A DNA stretch of 64,000 nt from Bacillota bacterium (GCA_023399055.1 JAEWQV010000013.1:76865-140864), one strand, 5' to 3'; positions 52,579-61,525 are shown, counted from the first letter of the stretch. Notes: generated by a model not told the origin, from the sequence alone. Made by a program: numbers and translations.

Positions 52579-52893
52579 TTAATAGTTAATCTTAATTTGC
52601 AATACTACCCAATTCGTTGATCCAGTATTATTGAAGCCATGTGTCTCTCCCCTAGGCGAGAAAATCACATCCTTTTCTTTCACAGGAATTGCTTCCTGGT
52701 TTATTGTGATTGTACCTTCACCAGAAATCACATAAAAGACTTCATCAATATCCATATGCTTATGATCCGGTGTTGTCTGTCCTGGTGCATAAAGTAAAAG
52801 TCCCGTATCCAACTGGTCTTCCTTAAAGATTGCCTTACGTGCACTTCTTTCACTGGAGAATTCAAGAATATCATCCATATTAATTTTGTTCAT
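52579..52893 (-). CDS. Single-domain cupin protein
   Basis: 104 aa. Cupin motif 1 GQTTPDHKHMDIDEVFYVISGEG, with metal ligands His-His-Glu; motif 2 FSPRGETHGFNNTG with His. Small-molecule binding or isomerase/dioxygenase-like; substrate unknown. Divergent from the HxlR regulator gene at 53068, which likely controls it. A decayed copy of part of this gene lies at 45192-45282. Confidence 0.87.
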   Translation of the reverse strand: MNKINMDDILEFSSERSARKAIFKEDQLDTGLLLYAPGQTTPDHKHMDIDEVFYVISGEGTITINQEAIPVKEKDVIFSPRGETHGFNNTGSTNWVVLQIKINY

Positions 52894-52992
52894 TACTTAT
52901 CACTCCTATCTATTCAACTCTAACGTTAATGTTCAGCTATTATTAAACATAAATCAATGCTGTACAAAAACTATAATATCCCTACAATCTTT

Positions 52993-53022
52993 TTGCAAGA
53001 AGGCACTATTTTGTGCTATACT
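52993..53022 (+). promoter_or_regulatory. Promoter of the HxlR gene with a flanking inverted repeat
   Basis: TTGCAA (52993-52998), 18-nt spacer, TATACT (53017-53022). ACTATTT (in the spacer) and AAATAGT (just after the -10) form an inverted repeat around the -10, a possible HxlR site. Confidence 0.5.
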
Positions 53023-53067
53023 AACCAAATAGTAAGTATTGCATTATATTTGATTGGAGTGTTAACA

Positions 53068-53397
53068 ATGCCTTGTGATAAATCCTGCCCTATTGAGCAT
53101 ACAGTCAACTTAATCGGGCATAAATGGAAGGTGCTAATTCTAAGGAATCTATTCAATAATGGTACACAAAGGTTTAGTGAACTTAGTAAAGGAATCCACG
53201 GAATAAGTCAGAAAATGCTGACACAACAACTGCGTCAGCTGGAATTGGATGGGATAATTGATAGAAAAGTATATCCAGAGGTACCACCAAAGGTTGAATA
53301 TTCTCTTACAAAACTTGGACAATCTTTAAAGCCAATCCTTGATGAGATGAATCGTTGGGGGATAGAGCATAAGAAACAAAGTGGTCAAAATCCGTAA
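53068..53397 (+). CDS. HxlR family transcriptional regulator
   Basis: 109 aa winged-helix protein. The N-terminus CDKSCPIEHTVNLIGHKWKV has the conserved Cys before the family's GxKW motif, then RFSELSKGIHGISQKMLTQQ, LRQLELDGIIDRKVY and VEYSLTKLG. The Cys pair suggests redox or electrophile sensing, as in HypR/YodB. ATG at 53068 follows GGAG by 8 nt; the upstream frame from 52957 runs through the promoter. Confidence 0.92.
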   Translation: MPCDKSCPIEHTVNLIGHKWKVLILRNLFNNGTQRFSELSKGIHGISQKMLTQQLRQLELDGIIDRKVYPEVPPKVEYSLTKLGQSLKPILDEMNRWGIEHKKQSGQNP

Positions 53398-53458
53398 ATA
53401 TTTTAAGATAATACAGAGGAAAGAGATTTTATTAAGACAACTGGAAAGGATTATTCAA

Positions 53459-53962
53459 ATGTATACAGCAGATTATTTTATAAAAAGTTTGAACATGATA
53501 GCGCATCCTGAAGGTGGTTATTATAAAGAAATTCATAAATCAGAAGAAAATATAACCTCGAATGAGTTACAAGTTGACTATGAAGGTTCGCGCTTACTTT
53601 GGACAAGTATCTATTTTTTGCTTAGGGACGGAGAAATATCACATTTTCATAGATTAAAATCAGATGAAATGTGGTACTATCATTCAGGTTCCCCGCTTAC
53701 TATTTATATGATTAGCCCATCTGGTGATCTTACTACAGAACAGCTTGGACTTGATATTGAACATAGTGAAAAACCTCAAGTATTGGTACCAAAAGATTAT
53801 ATTTTTGGTTCCGCGATGAACAATGAAGGATATGCACTCGTTGGGTGTATGGTATCACCAGGATTTGAATTCAGAGACTTTGAACTATTTAAAAGAAGTG
53901 ATTTGATAGATAAGTATCCCCAACATCAGGAAATCATTCATAAGCTGACTTCTGAAGAATAA
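53459..53962 (+). CDS. Cupin_5 (DUF985) domain protein
   Basis: 167 aa. MIAHPEGGYYKEIH at the N-terminus, then SIYFLLRDGEISHFHRLKSDEMWYYH with His/His/Glu-like ligands, and GCMVSPGFEFRDFEL, all typical for DUF985. Function unknown; may be a sugar epimerase-like cupin. ATG at 53459 follows GGAAAGGA by 8 nt. It is 61 nt after the HxlR stop and likely in the same transcript. Confidence 0.87.
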   Translation: MYTADYFIKSLNMIAHPEGGYYKEIHKSEENITSNELQVDYEGSRLLWTSIYFLLRDGEISHFHRLKSDEMWYYHSGSPLTIYMISPSGDLTTEQLGLDIEHSEKPQVLVPKDYIFGSAMNNEGYALVGCMVSPGFEFRDFELFKRSDLIDKYPQHQEIIHKLTSEE

Positions 53963-54051
53963 TGATTTTTATAACACCCTATCTAGACTAAACTATAAAC
54001 TAGGTACCCTTTAAACTTATACTACAAAAGTATTGTACAAAATTATAAGCA

Positions 54052-54091
54052 CAAAAAGACAAGGTAAAAAGCCCTTCACCTTGTCTTTTTG
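54052..54091. terminator. Bidirectional terminator, 14-bp perfect stem
   Basis: CAAAAAGACAAGGT (54052-54065) / ACCTTGTCTTTTTG (54078-54091), between the convergent cupin_5 and sortase genes. Confidence 0.85.
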
Positions 54092-54148
54092 TGTCATTAA
54101 AACATTGCTAATAAAGATTAGTTTTGAAAATTATATATTAAGCAACAG

Positions 54149-54823
54149 TTAATATAGTGTCTCATTCGCTAAATAAGCAACTAGAATGTAGCGTTGCGGT
54201 GCGGGACCAACATAGGTAAACGGATAACAAGTGCTTACCGTCAAGGTTGCTCTGGGTTTCGGTACTATAACAGTACGATCCTCCTTATCAACAATTCTTA
54301 CTTTATGCACTTTATATTCAAATTCCCCTGCTAAAGTTCGAACAATGAGCAAATCACCTTCTCCGATCTTATCCAACTTACGAAATACGGTATCCCTATG
54401 ACCGGATAAAACGGAATTATCATTTTCACCAGGCAGTACACTTTCTGAATAATGTCCAATTCCCAGGTCAAGCTCCTCCTCATCCGTTCCTTCAAAAATA
54501 GGGAGAGTTATTTCCAGTTTGGGAATATATAGTTCACCAATCTCATCTCCAGCTTCTGGCCGTTCGGGATATATTGACTGTTCCTCCATGCTCTCATTAG
54601 AAGTAATATTGATATTTGTTAATTCCGCATTTTCATTTTCCTGCAATATCTCTTTGTGATTGGTTTGAATCGAAGAGACATTACTGCGTACTGAAAAAAA
54701 GCTCTTTGAAAATTTGAATAAATTGATGGAACAGATTAAAATTCCGACAAAGATCATCCCGAATGCTAAAAGCCCAAATAATCTAATCTTACCATTAATG
54801 TATTTCTTTTTTGTTGGTTTCAC
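54149..54823 (-). CDS. Class D sortase
   Basis: 224 aa membrane-anchored transpeptidase (TM 14-35). Catalytic triad His142 (LSGHRDTVF), Cys199 (LTVSTCYPF) and Arg211 (APQRYILVA), in the spacing of class D sortases. It cuts an LPxTA-type signal and links the protein to the wall. The GTG start at 54823 overlaps the end of the upstream acidic surface protein by 29 nt, so the two are translationally linked. That protein's LPKTA matches class D preference, so it is almost surely the substrate. Confidence 0.92.
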   Translation of the reverse strand: MKPTKKKYINGKIRLFGLLAFGMIFVGILICSINLFKFSKSFFSVRSNVSSIQTNHKEILQENENAELTNINITSNESMEEQSIYPERPEAGDEIGELYIPKLEITLPIFEGTDEEELDLGIGHYSESVLPGENDNSVLSGHRDTVFRKLDKIGEGDLLIVRTLAGEFEYKVHKVRIVDKEDRTVIVPKPRATLTVSTCYPFTYVGPAPQRYILVAYLANETLY

Positions 54824-56195
54824 TTTTATCAGTCCTTACTTTTAACATAAGTAGTATTACTCCAAAAATAATGAAACAAAGTCCAACTATTGCATTAGAA
54901 ACGTAATTTGCAGCTGTTTTTGGAAGTTCTCCACCCTTTACCGTTTGCACAGGTTTTTCGTTGTTCTTGGTATCAATTATCTCATTATTAATGTCCTCTA
55001 TAACTGAACCAAAGTTAGTATTAATAAATTCACTAGTGAAAACAGCATCAAGCAATAATTCAGATGCATCATTGTAAAAAGCAATCTTATAATCTGCATC
55101 CTTTATCTCGTTCATTTTCATAAGCTCTTCTATGGTATATTGCTTTTCAACTCCATTTGACACAATACTGACAACTACCTTTAACTTTACGTTTGTAAGC
55201 AATTCCTCATACAGAGCAGCAAATTCAGCTATTTCTGCATCACTTGGCTGATAATTTTCATCCACTATACTTTTATCAAAAAGAGACTGTGAAAAAGCCA
55301 ACATACGAGTTGCAATATCCTCCATCTGAGCTTGTCCCTCTGGGCTTGATATATAGTCTGTGATTTTAAGGAAATGGTTCTCCAGATTGCTAATCTCCGC
55401 TTCGGTTATCCCAATTTGATTGAAGATCTCCATATACATTGATAGATCAAACTCTGGATACTCTTCCTCTATTAATGATAATAATAAATCTTCTATCTGG
55501 TACATATAAACAAAATCATTGATATTCTTACCATTATTCTCAAGCAGTTGAAGTAAATGCTCCTCATCTAAATCATATTCTATAAAATAATCTAAATTAC
55601 TTAAGTCTTTTTTTATAACGTCACCAAGAAAATCACTTAACTCCTCTACTGTTTCAAAATCATCCATACTGCTATAATATTCCGAAAGATATGAATTAAC
55701 ATACTCTTCTGTTACCTCAAAACCTCTCACTGCGCTGACCTCTGCCAGATAAGCAGATAACTTTACATCAAAATCTTCTTCTCTTTCAAATTCATTATTG
55801 TCAGTGTAAAAGGCAAGAGATGCATCCAGGTCATTGATAAAAATGTAATCCTCCAGTCCTTCTCCGTATTCCTCCAGTAATGCGATTAATTCAGCCTGAT
55901 TCATATTATATTTATTATAAATATCACTTAAATTACTTAAATCCTTATTAATAACTTCTCCTAAAAAGCTAATCACTTCCTCTGTGGTTTGGAAGTCATC
56001 CTGCGTTTTTCCATTCATAATCAAAGAATAATCCAATTCATCTTCCCTGACGGTGATTCCCCTAAGTATACTAATATCATTTAGATATGCTGTAAAATCT
56101 TTATCTGTTGAAGCATTCTCTGCCGCAAAAGCAGCTTGTGGAAATAAGTTAAAAAACACCAATAAAACAAGTAATAAAACCCCTGATTTTTTCAT
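54795..56195 (-). CDS. Acidic surface protein with LPKTA sorting signal
   Basis: 466 aa, very acidic. Signal peptide 1-24. Two divergent about 95-aa repeats (33-125 and 143-240) share a FxVxExxxDxSxxxMDDF-like start, EELSDFLGDVIKKDLSNL (residues 184-201) and HLLQLLENNGKNINDFVY (213-230). A helical middle region is followed by the sorting signal LPKTA (424-428), a TM helix and a Lys-rich tail. Fits the class of processed acidic surface proteins found next to class D sortases in Firmicutes. Biological role unknown; acidic repeats could bind cations or act in spore or cell-wall assembly (inference). AGGAGAG before the ATG. Confidence 0.9.
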   Translation of the reverse strand: MKKSGVLLLVLLVFFNLFPQAAFAAENASTDKDFTAYLNDISILRGITVREDELDYSLIMNGKTQDDFQTTEEVISFLGEVINKDLSNLSDIYNKYNMNQAELIALLEEYGEGLEDYIFINDLDASLAFYTDNNEFEREEDFDVKLSAYLAEVSAVRGFEVTEEYVNSYLSEYYSSMDDFETVEELSDFLGDVIKKDLSNLDYFIEYDLDEEHLLQLLENNGKNINDFVYMYQIEDLLLSLIEEEYPEFDLSMYMEIFNQIGITEAEISNLENHFLKITDYISSPEGQAQMEDIATRMLAFSQSLFDKSIVDENYQPSDAEIAEFAALYEELLTNVKLKVVVSIVSNGVEKQYTIEELMKMNEIKDADYKIAFYNDASELLLDAVFTSEFINTNFGSVIEDINNEIIDTKNNEKPVQTVKGGELPKTAANYVSNAIVGLCFIIFGVILLMLKVRTDKSETNKKEIH

Positions 56196-56299
56196 TCTTT
56201 TCTCTCCTCTTGTTATACGTCCCTTAAAAAATTAATTTACTTTTATACGCTAGCCAGCCTATTATACTTTAATCAAAATTTCCTTTCTATATAGGAACG

Positions 56300-56395
56300 C
56301 TTCCAAAACAAGTACTATTTGGTACATCGTTGAGTGACGCACGAAGAAAACGGAGGACAAGGTGGCACTTCCCCTTGTTCTCCGTTTTTTTATTA
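56300..56395 (+). ncRNA. Candidate leader or small RNA ending in a terminator hairpin
   Basis: On the plus strand, a strong hairpin AAAACGGAGGACAAGG (56347-56362) / CCTTGTTCTCCGTTTT (56373-56388) runs into TTTTTTTATT. No plus-strand gene ends before it: the gene to its left is leftward, and the next gene (56495) is downstream. A small GTAC..GGTAC stem (about 56313-56326) precedes it. This is the layout of a short RNA or an attenuated 5' leader of the exonuclease gene. No known riboswitch family recognised. Confidence 0.4.
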
Positions 56396-56494
56396 CTATC
56401 CTTACTTTGCTGACTCTACAAAAATCACTTATCGAAAGAATAATTTTACTATATCAGCTAAGAATATATTTAGTTTATAATAAAGGAGTATATG

Positions 56495-57244
56495 ATGCAT
56501 TACATAGTATTTGATCTGGAATTTAATCAGGATCTGCCATCCCTGCAAAAACCGGAAGAATGCCTTTCTCTGTGTCCTTATGAAATCAACCAAATTGGTG
56601 CAATGAAACTGGATCAAAACTTAAACCATATTGCGTCCTTTAATCGTTATATAAGACCTGTCATCTATTCCGAGATCAGCTCCGTGGTTACGGAACTCAC
56701 TGGAATTACCAGCGATCAGCTGCAGATTGAGAAATACTTTCCAGAGGTTTACCAGGATTTTATTGCTTTTATTGATGACAAAGACGCTGTGTTTTGCACC
56801 TGGGGTATTTCTGATATCAGGGAAATATTTCGTAATGCTACCTATCATAATCAAAAGAAAGAACATCTTCCTCTGATGTATATCAATCTTCAGCCCTACG
56901 TAATAAAACATCTACACTTACCACAGAATCAATTAATCAGCCTACAGAATGCAGTCGAGACACTGAATATTCTAAAGCCATATCAATTCCATAATGCGCT
57001 CTATGATGCCTACTACACCACTGAGGTACTTAAAAAAATAGACTCTAAGACACTTCAACCCATCCGTTACGATCCTAACTTTATTAAGCCAAGAACCAGA
57101 TCACGCAAGAAAGTAATCGAAACCGAGAAACTATTAAAGCAATTTGAGAAAATGTATTCACGTGATATTACAGAGGACGAAAAAGCAATGATTTTGCTGG
57201 CATATAGAATGGGTCGGACGAATCAGTTTTTAAAGGAAATATGA
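56495..57244 (+). CDS. DEDDh 3'-5' exonuclease domain protein
   Basis: 249 aa. Exo I motif FDLEFN (Asp, Glu), EISSVVTELTGITSDQL, Exo II region CTWGISDIREI (Asp), and Exo III HNALYDAYYT (His, Asp). This is the ERI-1/KapD-like subgroup of RNase-T-type exonucleases, with a basic C-terminal extension (KPRTRSRKKV). Probable RNA or DNA 3' trimming; substrate unknown. AAAGGAG with 6 nt to the ATG at 56495 (the ATG at 56492 is the alternative). Confidence 0.88.
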   Translation: MHYIVFDLEFNQDLPSLQKPEECLSLCPYEINQIGAMKLDQNLNHIASFNRYIRPVIYSEISSVVTELTGITSDQLQIEKYFPEVYQDFIAFIDDKDAVFCTWGISDIREIFRNATYHNQKKEHLPLMYINLQPYVIKHLHLPQNQLISLQNAVETLNILKPYQFHNALYDAYYTTEVLKKIDSKTLQPIRYDPNFIKPRTRSRKKVIETEKLLKQFEKMYSRDITEDEKAMILLAYRMGRTNQFLKEI

Positions 57245-57400
57245 AAATCACAATCTGCATGTTCATAGCTAGCGACAGGAAACCATTCGGCGTAAATTCG
57301 CCTCCAAGCCTCATGAAGTTTTTCATCGTACTGCTCACTTTTCCATTGTCTTATTGCAGTAAGCCCATATTTCATCCATCTCGCTCTGTACTCTAAATTT
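57242..57400 (-). pseudogene. Remnant of a GyrI-like effector-binding domain
   Basis: The minus strand reads RWMKYGLTAIRQWKSEQYDE then KLHEAWRRIYAEWFPVASYEH and ADCDFHI, the C-terminal helix and strand of a GyrI-like domain (compare IWGRIFSEWFPTSGYEHAEA in the gene at 58781). There is no start or N-terminal part, and it runs into the 3' end of the exonuclease gene. Likely the tail of a lost AraC-GyrI or related regulator. Confidence 0.6.
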
Positions 57401-57491
57401 ACTCTTTATAATCTTTACTTTTAAATTACCATAAAATTTACCAGATGCACTCTCAACATTACCGGATTAGTCACCCCTCACGATAATATCT

Positions 57492-58328
57492 TTATCCATT
57501 TATTTTTTCAATAATTTCTTTTGCTAAGCCTATTAAAGAATGCCCTTTCTCAGGGAATATCGTAATATCTGCTTTCGGAACTAGATTCTTAACTCTTTGT
57601 GCGGTTTCCTCTGATTTTAAAAGAATATCATTACCACCAACAAATAAAAATGTTGGTACAGTTATAGATTGCAGCTGTTTGTCAGTAAACAAGGGAATTT
57701 CTTCTTTTCTTGTGTTAAAGAACATACCAATCAGCTTTTGATAGTTCAATGCAAGTTCTGGGATATCATCGTCACCGTTAATTTTTCTAAATAGTTCATT
57801 AACACCTTCTTCTCCTTTTGGAAGAAGTGATAGAGCAATTTCTTTAAATGCATTGTTTTGTGAACCAATGCCAGCAGGACAAAGCAGTATTAATTTCGAT
57901 ATGCGGGATTGGTGTTTCACAGCAAATTTTGCAGCAAGCCACCCGCCCAGGGATAACCCCACAATAATTGCCTGGTCTAAGCCGAGTTTATCCAGGACAG
58001 AACAAAGCCAATCTGCGTACTCATCTGTATCAAATGCATATTGAATTGCTTCACTCTTACCAGGTTCACCGGGCATATCTACAGCAAACACATGATACTG
58101 TTTGTAAAACTCTTTTATATCACCAAACCACATGGCTGAATTCATACTACTTCCATGAAGTAAAATCATTGGTTCTGACGTAGGTTCTCCAAATTCAAAA
58201 ACAAAAGTACTGCCGAACTCGGTTTGAACAGTAGTTTGTTTATGAGGAATTTCAATTTTCTCAATTAACATATCATAATAATTCATGATAGCAAGCTTGC
58301 CATCTTCTGTGTGAAATACATTTGCCAT
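57492..58328 (-). CDS. Alpha/beta-fold hydrolase
   Basis: 278 aa. Oxyanion region LHGSSMNSAMW, nucleophile elbow GLSLGGW (Ser about 122), acid-containing FLFVGGNDILLKSEE, and final His in FPEKGHSLIG. The catalytic Ser-Asp-His set is complete. Likely a carboxylesterase or lactonase; no signal peptide. AGGAG 8 nt before the ATG. Monocistronic. Confidence 0.88.
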   Translation of the reverse strand: MANVFHTEDGKLAIMNYYDMLIEKIEIPHKQTTVQTEFGSTFVFEFGEPTSEPMILLHGSSMNSAMWFGDIKEFYKQYHVFAVDMPGEPGKSEAIQYAFDTDEYADWLCSVLDKLGLDQAIIVGLSLGGWLAAKFAVKHQSRISKLILLCPAGIGSQNNAFKEIALSLLPKGEEGVNELFRKINGDDDIPELALNYQKLIGMFFNTRKEEIPLFTDKQLQSITVPTFLFVGGNDILLKSEETAQRVKNLVPKADITIFPEKGHSLIGLAKEIIEKING

Positions 58329-58780
58329 TCATCCATCTCCTATAATTATATTTTGTGAAACGAGTTTGTATATTCTGTTGTATCAAATATACCAATATGA
58401 TGTTCTTAATTAAAGTAAGTTGCAAAATAGTAGCACCACTTTCATCTCAATTAATAACATAGGTTAATAGTAACATAGGTTTTATATAACATCAAGGGTA
58501 TTTTTTATTTTTTACCTATATCCAAAATATGTTTCTACATTTTACTCTAATGCCAAGCCACAAGTCATTTACAATCACATTGACTCCTGTTCACATGGTT
58601 GATTTATCCATGTATTTGCAGTATACTATTTTTCAGGAATCAACAACCATCAACGGTCCTGTAAAATACAAACTCACATATATCTGTCTAATTTGTGTGA
58701 TTCCAACCTACAAATACTTGCAAATATTATCGGGAATATCTTTTTACCCTATATTATACTTATCTTGAAAGGAGAGGTAT
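58329..58780. other. Non-coding 452-bp region
   Basis: AT-rich gap between divergent hydrolase and AraC-GyrI genes. The minus strand near 58560-58690 has coding-like stretches broken by stops (FTGPLMVVDS, stop, KIVYCKYMDKSTM, stop, TGVNVIVNDLWLG), perhaps a gene relic, but I cannot assign a family. Promoters for both genes must lie here; none is clear. Confidence 0.4.
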
Positions 58781-59623
58781 ATGGATACACTGGAAAACAT
58801 GAAACAAGCAATAGATTACATCGAAAGCAATCTTGATCGCGAAATAGAATATGCAAAGATTGCACAAGTCGCATTATGCTCTCAATATCATTTTCAGCGT
58901 ATGTTTGGTTTTTTAATCGGCGTACCACTATCTGAGTATATAAGGCGACGCCGTTTAACCCTTGCTGCTTTTGACTTACAGAATAGCGATGAAAAGATTA
59001 TTGACATTGCTTTGAAGTATGGCTATAATTCACCAGATTCATTTACGCGTGCATTTATGGCAATGCATGGAATTCTACCATCAAAAGCCAGAGAAAAAGG
59101 CATATCCTTAAAAGCGTATCCTCGTATAACATTCTCTTTATCAATAAAAGGAGCTGTTAAGATGAACTACAGAATTGAACAAAAAGATACCTTTACCATT
59201 GTAGGAGTAACACAGAGATTTTCTCATGTTGAAGGTTTGGGTGACAACATAGGAAAGATGTGGCGAGAGACACCACCTGAAACAATAGGTCAAATCGCAG
59301 GACTTGGAAATGGACTTGTAGGTGTATACAGCGGAATGTATGAAGATAATACGACTGATTACTACATTGCTGCAATAACAGAAAAAGAATGTCCCAAAAC
59401 GTTGATCAAGCTTGAAATACAAGCTCATACCTGGGCAATCTTTGAAATAACCGGCCCCATGCCTACGGCAATGGCAGATATCTGGGGACGAATATTTTCC
59501 GAATGGTTTCCTACCTCCGGTTATGAACATGCAGAAGCTCCAGAAATCGAATGGTATTCAAGCGGCGATTTAAGTGCGTCTGATTATAAAAGTGAGATAT
59601 GGATTCCTGTTATTAAGAAATGA
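58781..59623 (+). CDS. AraC family regulator with GyrI-like effector domain
   Basis: 280 aa. HTH pair (IAQVALCSQYHFQRMFGFLIG; ALKYGYNSPDSFTRAFMAMHG) and GyrI-like domain from about 125 (YRIEQKDTFTIVGVTQRF ... IWGRIFSEWFPTSGYEHAEA ... EIWIPVIKK). Likely drug or metabolite sensing activator. GGAGAGG before the ATG. Followed by a terminator; no obvious target gene on the same strand. Confidence 0.9.
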   Translation: MDTLENMKQAIDYIESNLDREIEYAKIAQVALCSQYHFQRMFGFLIGVPLSEYIRRRRLTLAAFDLQNSDEKIIDIALKYGYNSPDSFTRAFMAMHGILPSKAREKGISLKAYPRITFSLSIKGAVKMNYRIEQKDTFTIVGVTQRFSHVEGLGDNIGKMWRETPPETIGQIAGLGNGLVGVYSGMYEDNTTDYYIAAITEKECPKTLIKLEIQAHTWAIFEITGPMPTAMADIWGRIFSEWFPTSGYEHAEAPEIEWYSSGDLSASDYKSEIWIPVIKK

Positions 59624-59735
59624 TGTTCCTTACTAATATGCAATCCACTACCTCATTGCACTTTGACTAATATTTGTGAAACTAAAAATAACATATGGTT
59701 AACCTATCAATAACACTAAACCTGCTATACGTAAA

Positions 59736-59764
59736 ACTGCTAAAGAGTTTGCCTCTTTAGCAGT
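59736..59764. terminator. Bidirectional terminator
   Basis: ACTGCTAAAGAG (59736-59747) / CTCTTTAGCAGT (59753-59764), between the convergent AraC-GyrI and MBL genes; T-runs on both sides. Confidence 0.8.
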
Positions 59765-59804
59765 CTAATTTTAAGTTCAAATATTTCAACGTCACAATAA
59801 TTCA

Positions 59805-60506
59805 TTATATAATCCTAAATATATGCTCTGATATTCTTGGATACTTTTCAATGATAGCTGCATCATGGCTAGGCAAAGGAATTATGTCCTCCTTATGTAC
59901 CAGTTTAATAAACTCAATATTTTTCTCTAAACTATACACATTTCCATTTGGAATCTGCTTCACAAAGTTATCCAGCAAATATGTCTCATCTCCGGATATA
60001 ACATACTTTTCTTCTCCTTCTTTAAAGTAAATAACAGAAGAACCTTTCGTATGTCCACCGATTACTTTGAAGTGAAATCCTTGAACTTCCAACGCATCAT
60101 CAACCATCTTAATTCTTGATGTCAGCATTAGCTCGCTTGTAATCCTTGGATAGGCTTTTTGTACTTGCTCCCAGGCAGCTTTTGCGACTATTATCTCAGC
60201 TCCCTGGTATAAATCAAGACCTTCAACATGATCAAAATGTTCATGGGTTATAAAGATAATATCTGCTCTTCCCCCTGTTAAGGCAAGCACTTCCTCTTTC
60301 ACATTAAGTAAATGTGTCCCATATTCCTTTGCTGTTTCCTCACTTTGAAAACCAGTATCAAACAAAAATATCTGTTTCCCTATTTTTGCAATATAGTACA
60401 AAAACACAAATCCAGGAACCAGCTCTGTTCGATCGTCATTATGATAGATTGTTCGATAATCTGCATATTTAAATTCGTTTGCATAGTGTACTGCGTAAAG
60501 TTCCAT
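59805..60506 (-). CDS. Metallo-beta-lactamase-fold hydrolase (lactonase-like)
   Basis: 233 aa. Metal-binding THEHFDHVEG (HxHxDH), His in VIGGHTKGSSVIY, Asp in ISGDETYLL, and C-terminal His in LPSHDAAI. The order and size fit the AHL-lactonase-like branch (AttM/AiiA), but related enzymes use other lactones or esters. No signal peptide. AAAAGGAGGG before the ATG. Confidence 0.87.
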   Translation of the reverse strand: MELYAVHYANEFKYADYRTIYHNDDRTELVPGFVFLYYIAKIGKQIFLFDTGFQSEETAKEYGTHLLNVKEEVLALTGGRADIIFITHEHFDHVEGLDLYQGAEIIVAKAAWEQVQKAYPRITSELMLTSRIKMVDDALEVQGFHFKVIGGHTKGSSVIYFKEGEEKYVISGDETYLLDNFVKQIPNGNVYSLEKNIEFIKLVHKEDIIPLPSHDAAIIEKYPRISEHIFRII

Positions 60507-60723
60507 GTTATCTCCCTCCTTTTAGTAACATGTTATCTTTAATAAAATACATATATCTGCATACCTTGAACGGTCAATATAGATGCTGCTTGAACCTAGT
60601 ATATTAACTCTATTGTCCTCCGTCAATCTTCATCTTATTTAAATCGTATATAAGTGATAGTTTACACCTTCATGACATTGAAACTCTTATAAATCTATTA
60701 AAAAACTCCCCACTGTTAAGGGA

Positions 60724-60773
60724 TTGACAAAAGAAAAATAAGTTGATAAAATATATACAGACCAACCGTCGGT
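60724..60773 (+). promoter_or_regulatory. tetR promoter with overlapping operator
   Basis: TTGACA (60724-60729), 17-nt spacer, TAAAAT (60747-60752). ACCAACCGTCGGT (60761-60773) covers the start point. The same palindrome in perfect form is at 61495-61507, before the ABC genes. Confidence 0.75.
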
Positions 60774-60787
60774 TTTAGGAGGACACC

Positions 60788-61435
60788 ATGGGAAGAAATA
60801 AATATCCAGAACAAACACAGGAAAGAATAGTAGATGCGTCCATAAAGCTATTTATTGAAAAAGGCTACGAGCAGACCACAATACAGGATATATTGGATAC
60901 GCTCAAACTTTCCAAAGGTGGGCTATATCACCATTTTAAGTCAAAAGAAGAAATTTTAGAAGCTGTGAAAGAAAAACGAGCACAGTATGCCGCTGATATG
61001 CTGAGAGAATTAATTCAAAACACTAAGGCAACAAACGCAAAGGAAAAGTTGAAAAAAATTCTTTATCATCTGGCTACAAATACGAAAACTCACACGTTTG
61101 ATGCAGTTTTAACTTCACAAGCAAACAATCCATATTTTGTAATGGGCGCCATGCAAAATGCTGTCAATCAAGATGCACCTATGATAGCGCAACTAATAGA
61201 AGAAGGGGTAAAAGATGGCTCGTTACAAACTGCACAGCCTAAATTATGTGCAGAAATCTTTTTAATGCTTTTAAATTTTTGGGCAAGTCCAATGTTGTTT
61301 GAGCGCAATTTAGAGGAAACGCAAAAGCGTTTAGACTACCTGCAATCAGTTATGTGTATGCTCGGATTAGATATAATTGATAGTGAATTTATTGTGAGCA
61401 TTACAAGTGGATATGACAAGACGGGAATGTTTTAA
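60788..61435 (+). CDS. TetR family transcriptional regulator
   Basis: 215 aa. HTH: RIVDASIKLFIEKGYEQTTI then QDILDTLKLSKGGLYHHF. Helical ligand domain. GGAGG before the ATG. Its own promoter and the ABC operon downstream share an ACCGACnGTCGGT-type operator, so it most likely represses both. A terminator lies between it and the ABC genes. Confidence 0.92.
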   Translation: MGRNKYPEQTQERIVDASIKLFIEKGYEQTTIQDILDTLKLSKGGLYHHFKSKEEILEAVKEKRAQYAADMLRELIQNTKATNAKEKLKKILYHLATNTKTHTFDAVLTSQANNPYFVMGAMQNAVNQDAPMIAQLIEEGVKDGSLQTAQPKLCAEIFLMLLNFWASPMLFERNLEETQKRLDYLQSVMCMLGLDIIDSEFIVSITSGYDKTGMF

Positions 61436-61449
61436 AAGCTTTTGAACAC

Positions 61450-61480
61450 AAAATGGCTGTTATTATAACAGTCCATTTTT
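61450..61480 (+). terminator. Terminator between tetR and the ABC operon
   Basis: AAAATGG-CTGTTAT / ATAACAG-CCATTTTT; stem with a 1-nt asymmetric bulge, T-tract at the end. Confidence 0.75.
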
Positions 61481-61494
61481 ACCACATAACAAAG

Positions 61495-61507
61495 ACCGAC
61501 AGTCGGT
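61495..61507. promoter_or_regulatory. Perfect TetR operator before the ABC operon
   Basis: ACCGAC-A-GTCGGT, 18 nt before the ABC ATPase start. Matches 12 of 13 bases of the site at the tetR promoter, apart from the central base. Confidence 0.7.
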
Positions 61508-61525
61508 TTTTAACAAGGAGAAAAA

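Noticed and set aside
31093..54823. Class D sortase as the enzyme anchoring the GH16 protein
   Set aside because: The GH16 signal is IPKTG, while the sortase lies with an LPKTA substrate. Class D prefers LPxTA, so another sortase elsewhere in the genome is more likely.
58529..58768. 79-aa plus-strand frame
   Set aside because: No ribosome site, hydrophobic low-complexity product, and it covers the promoter area of the AraC-GyrI gene.
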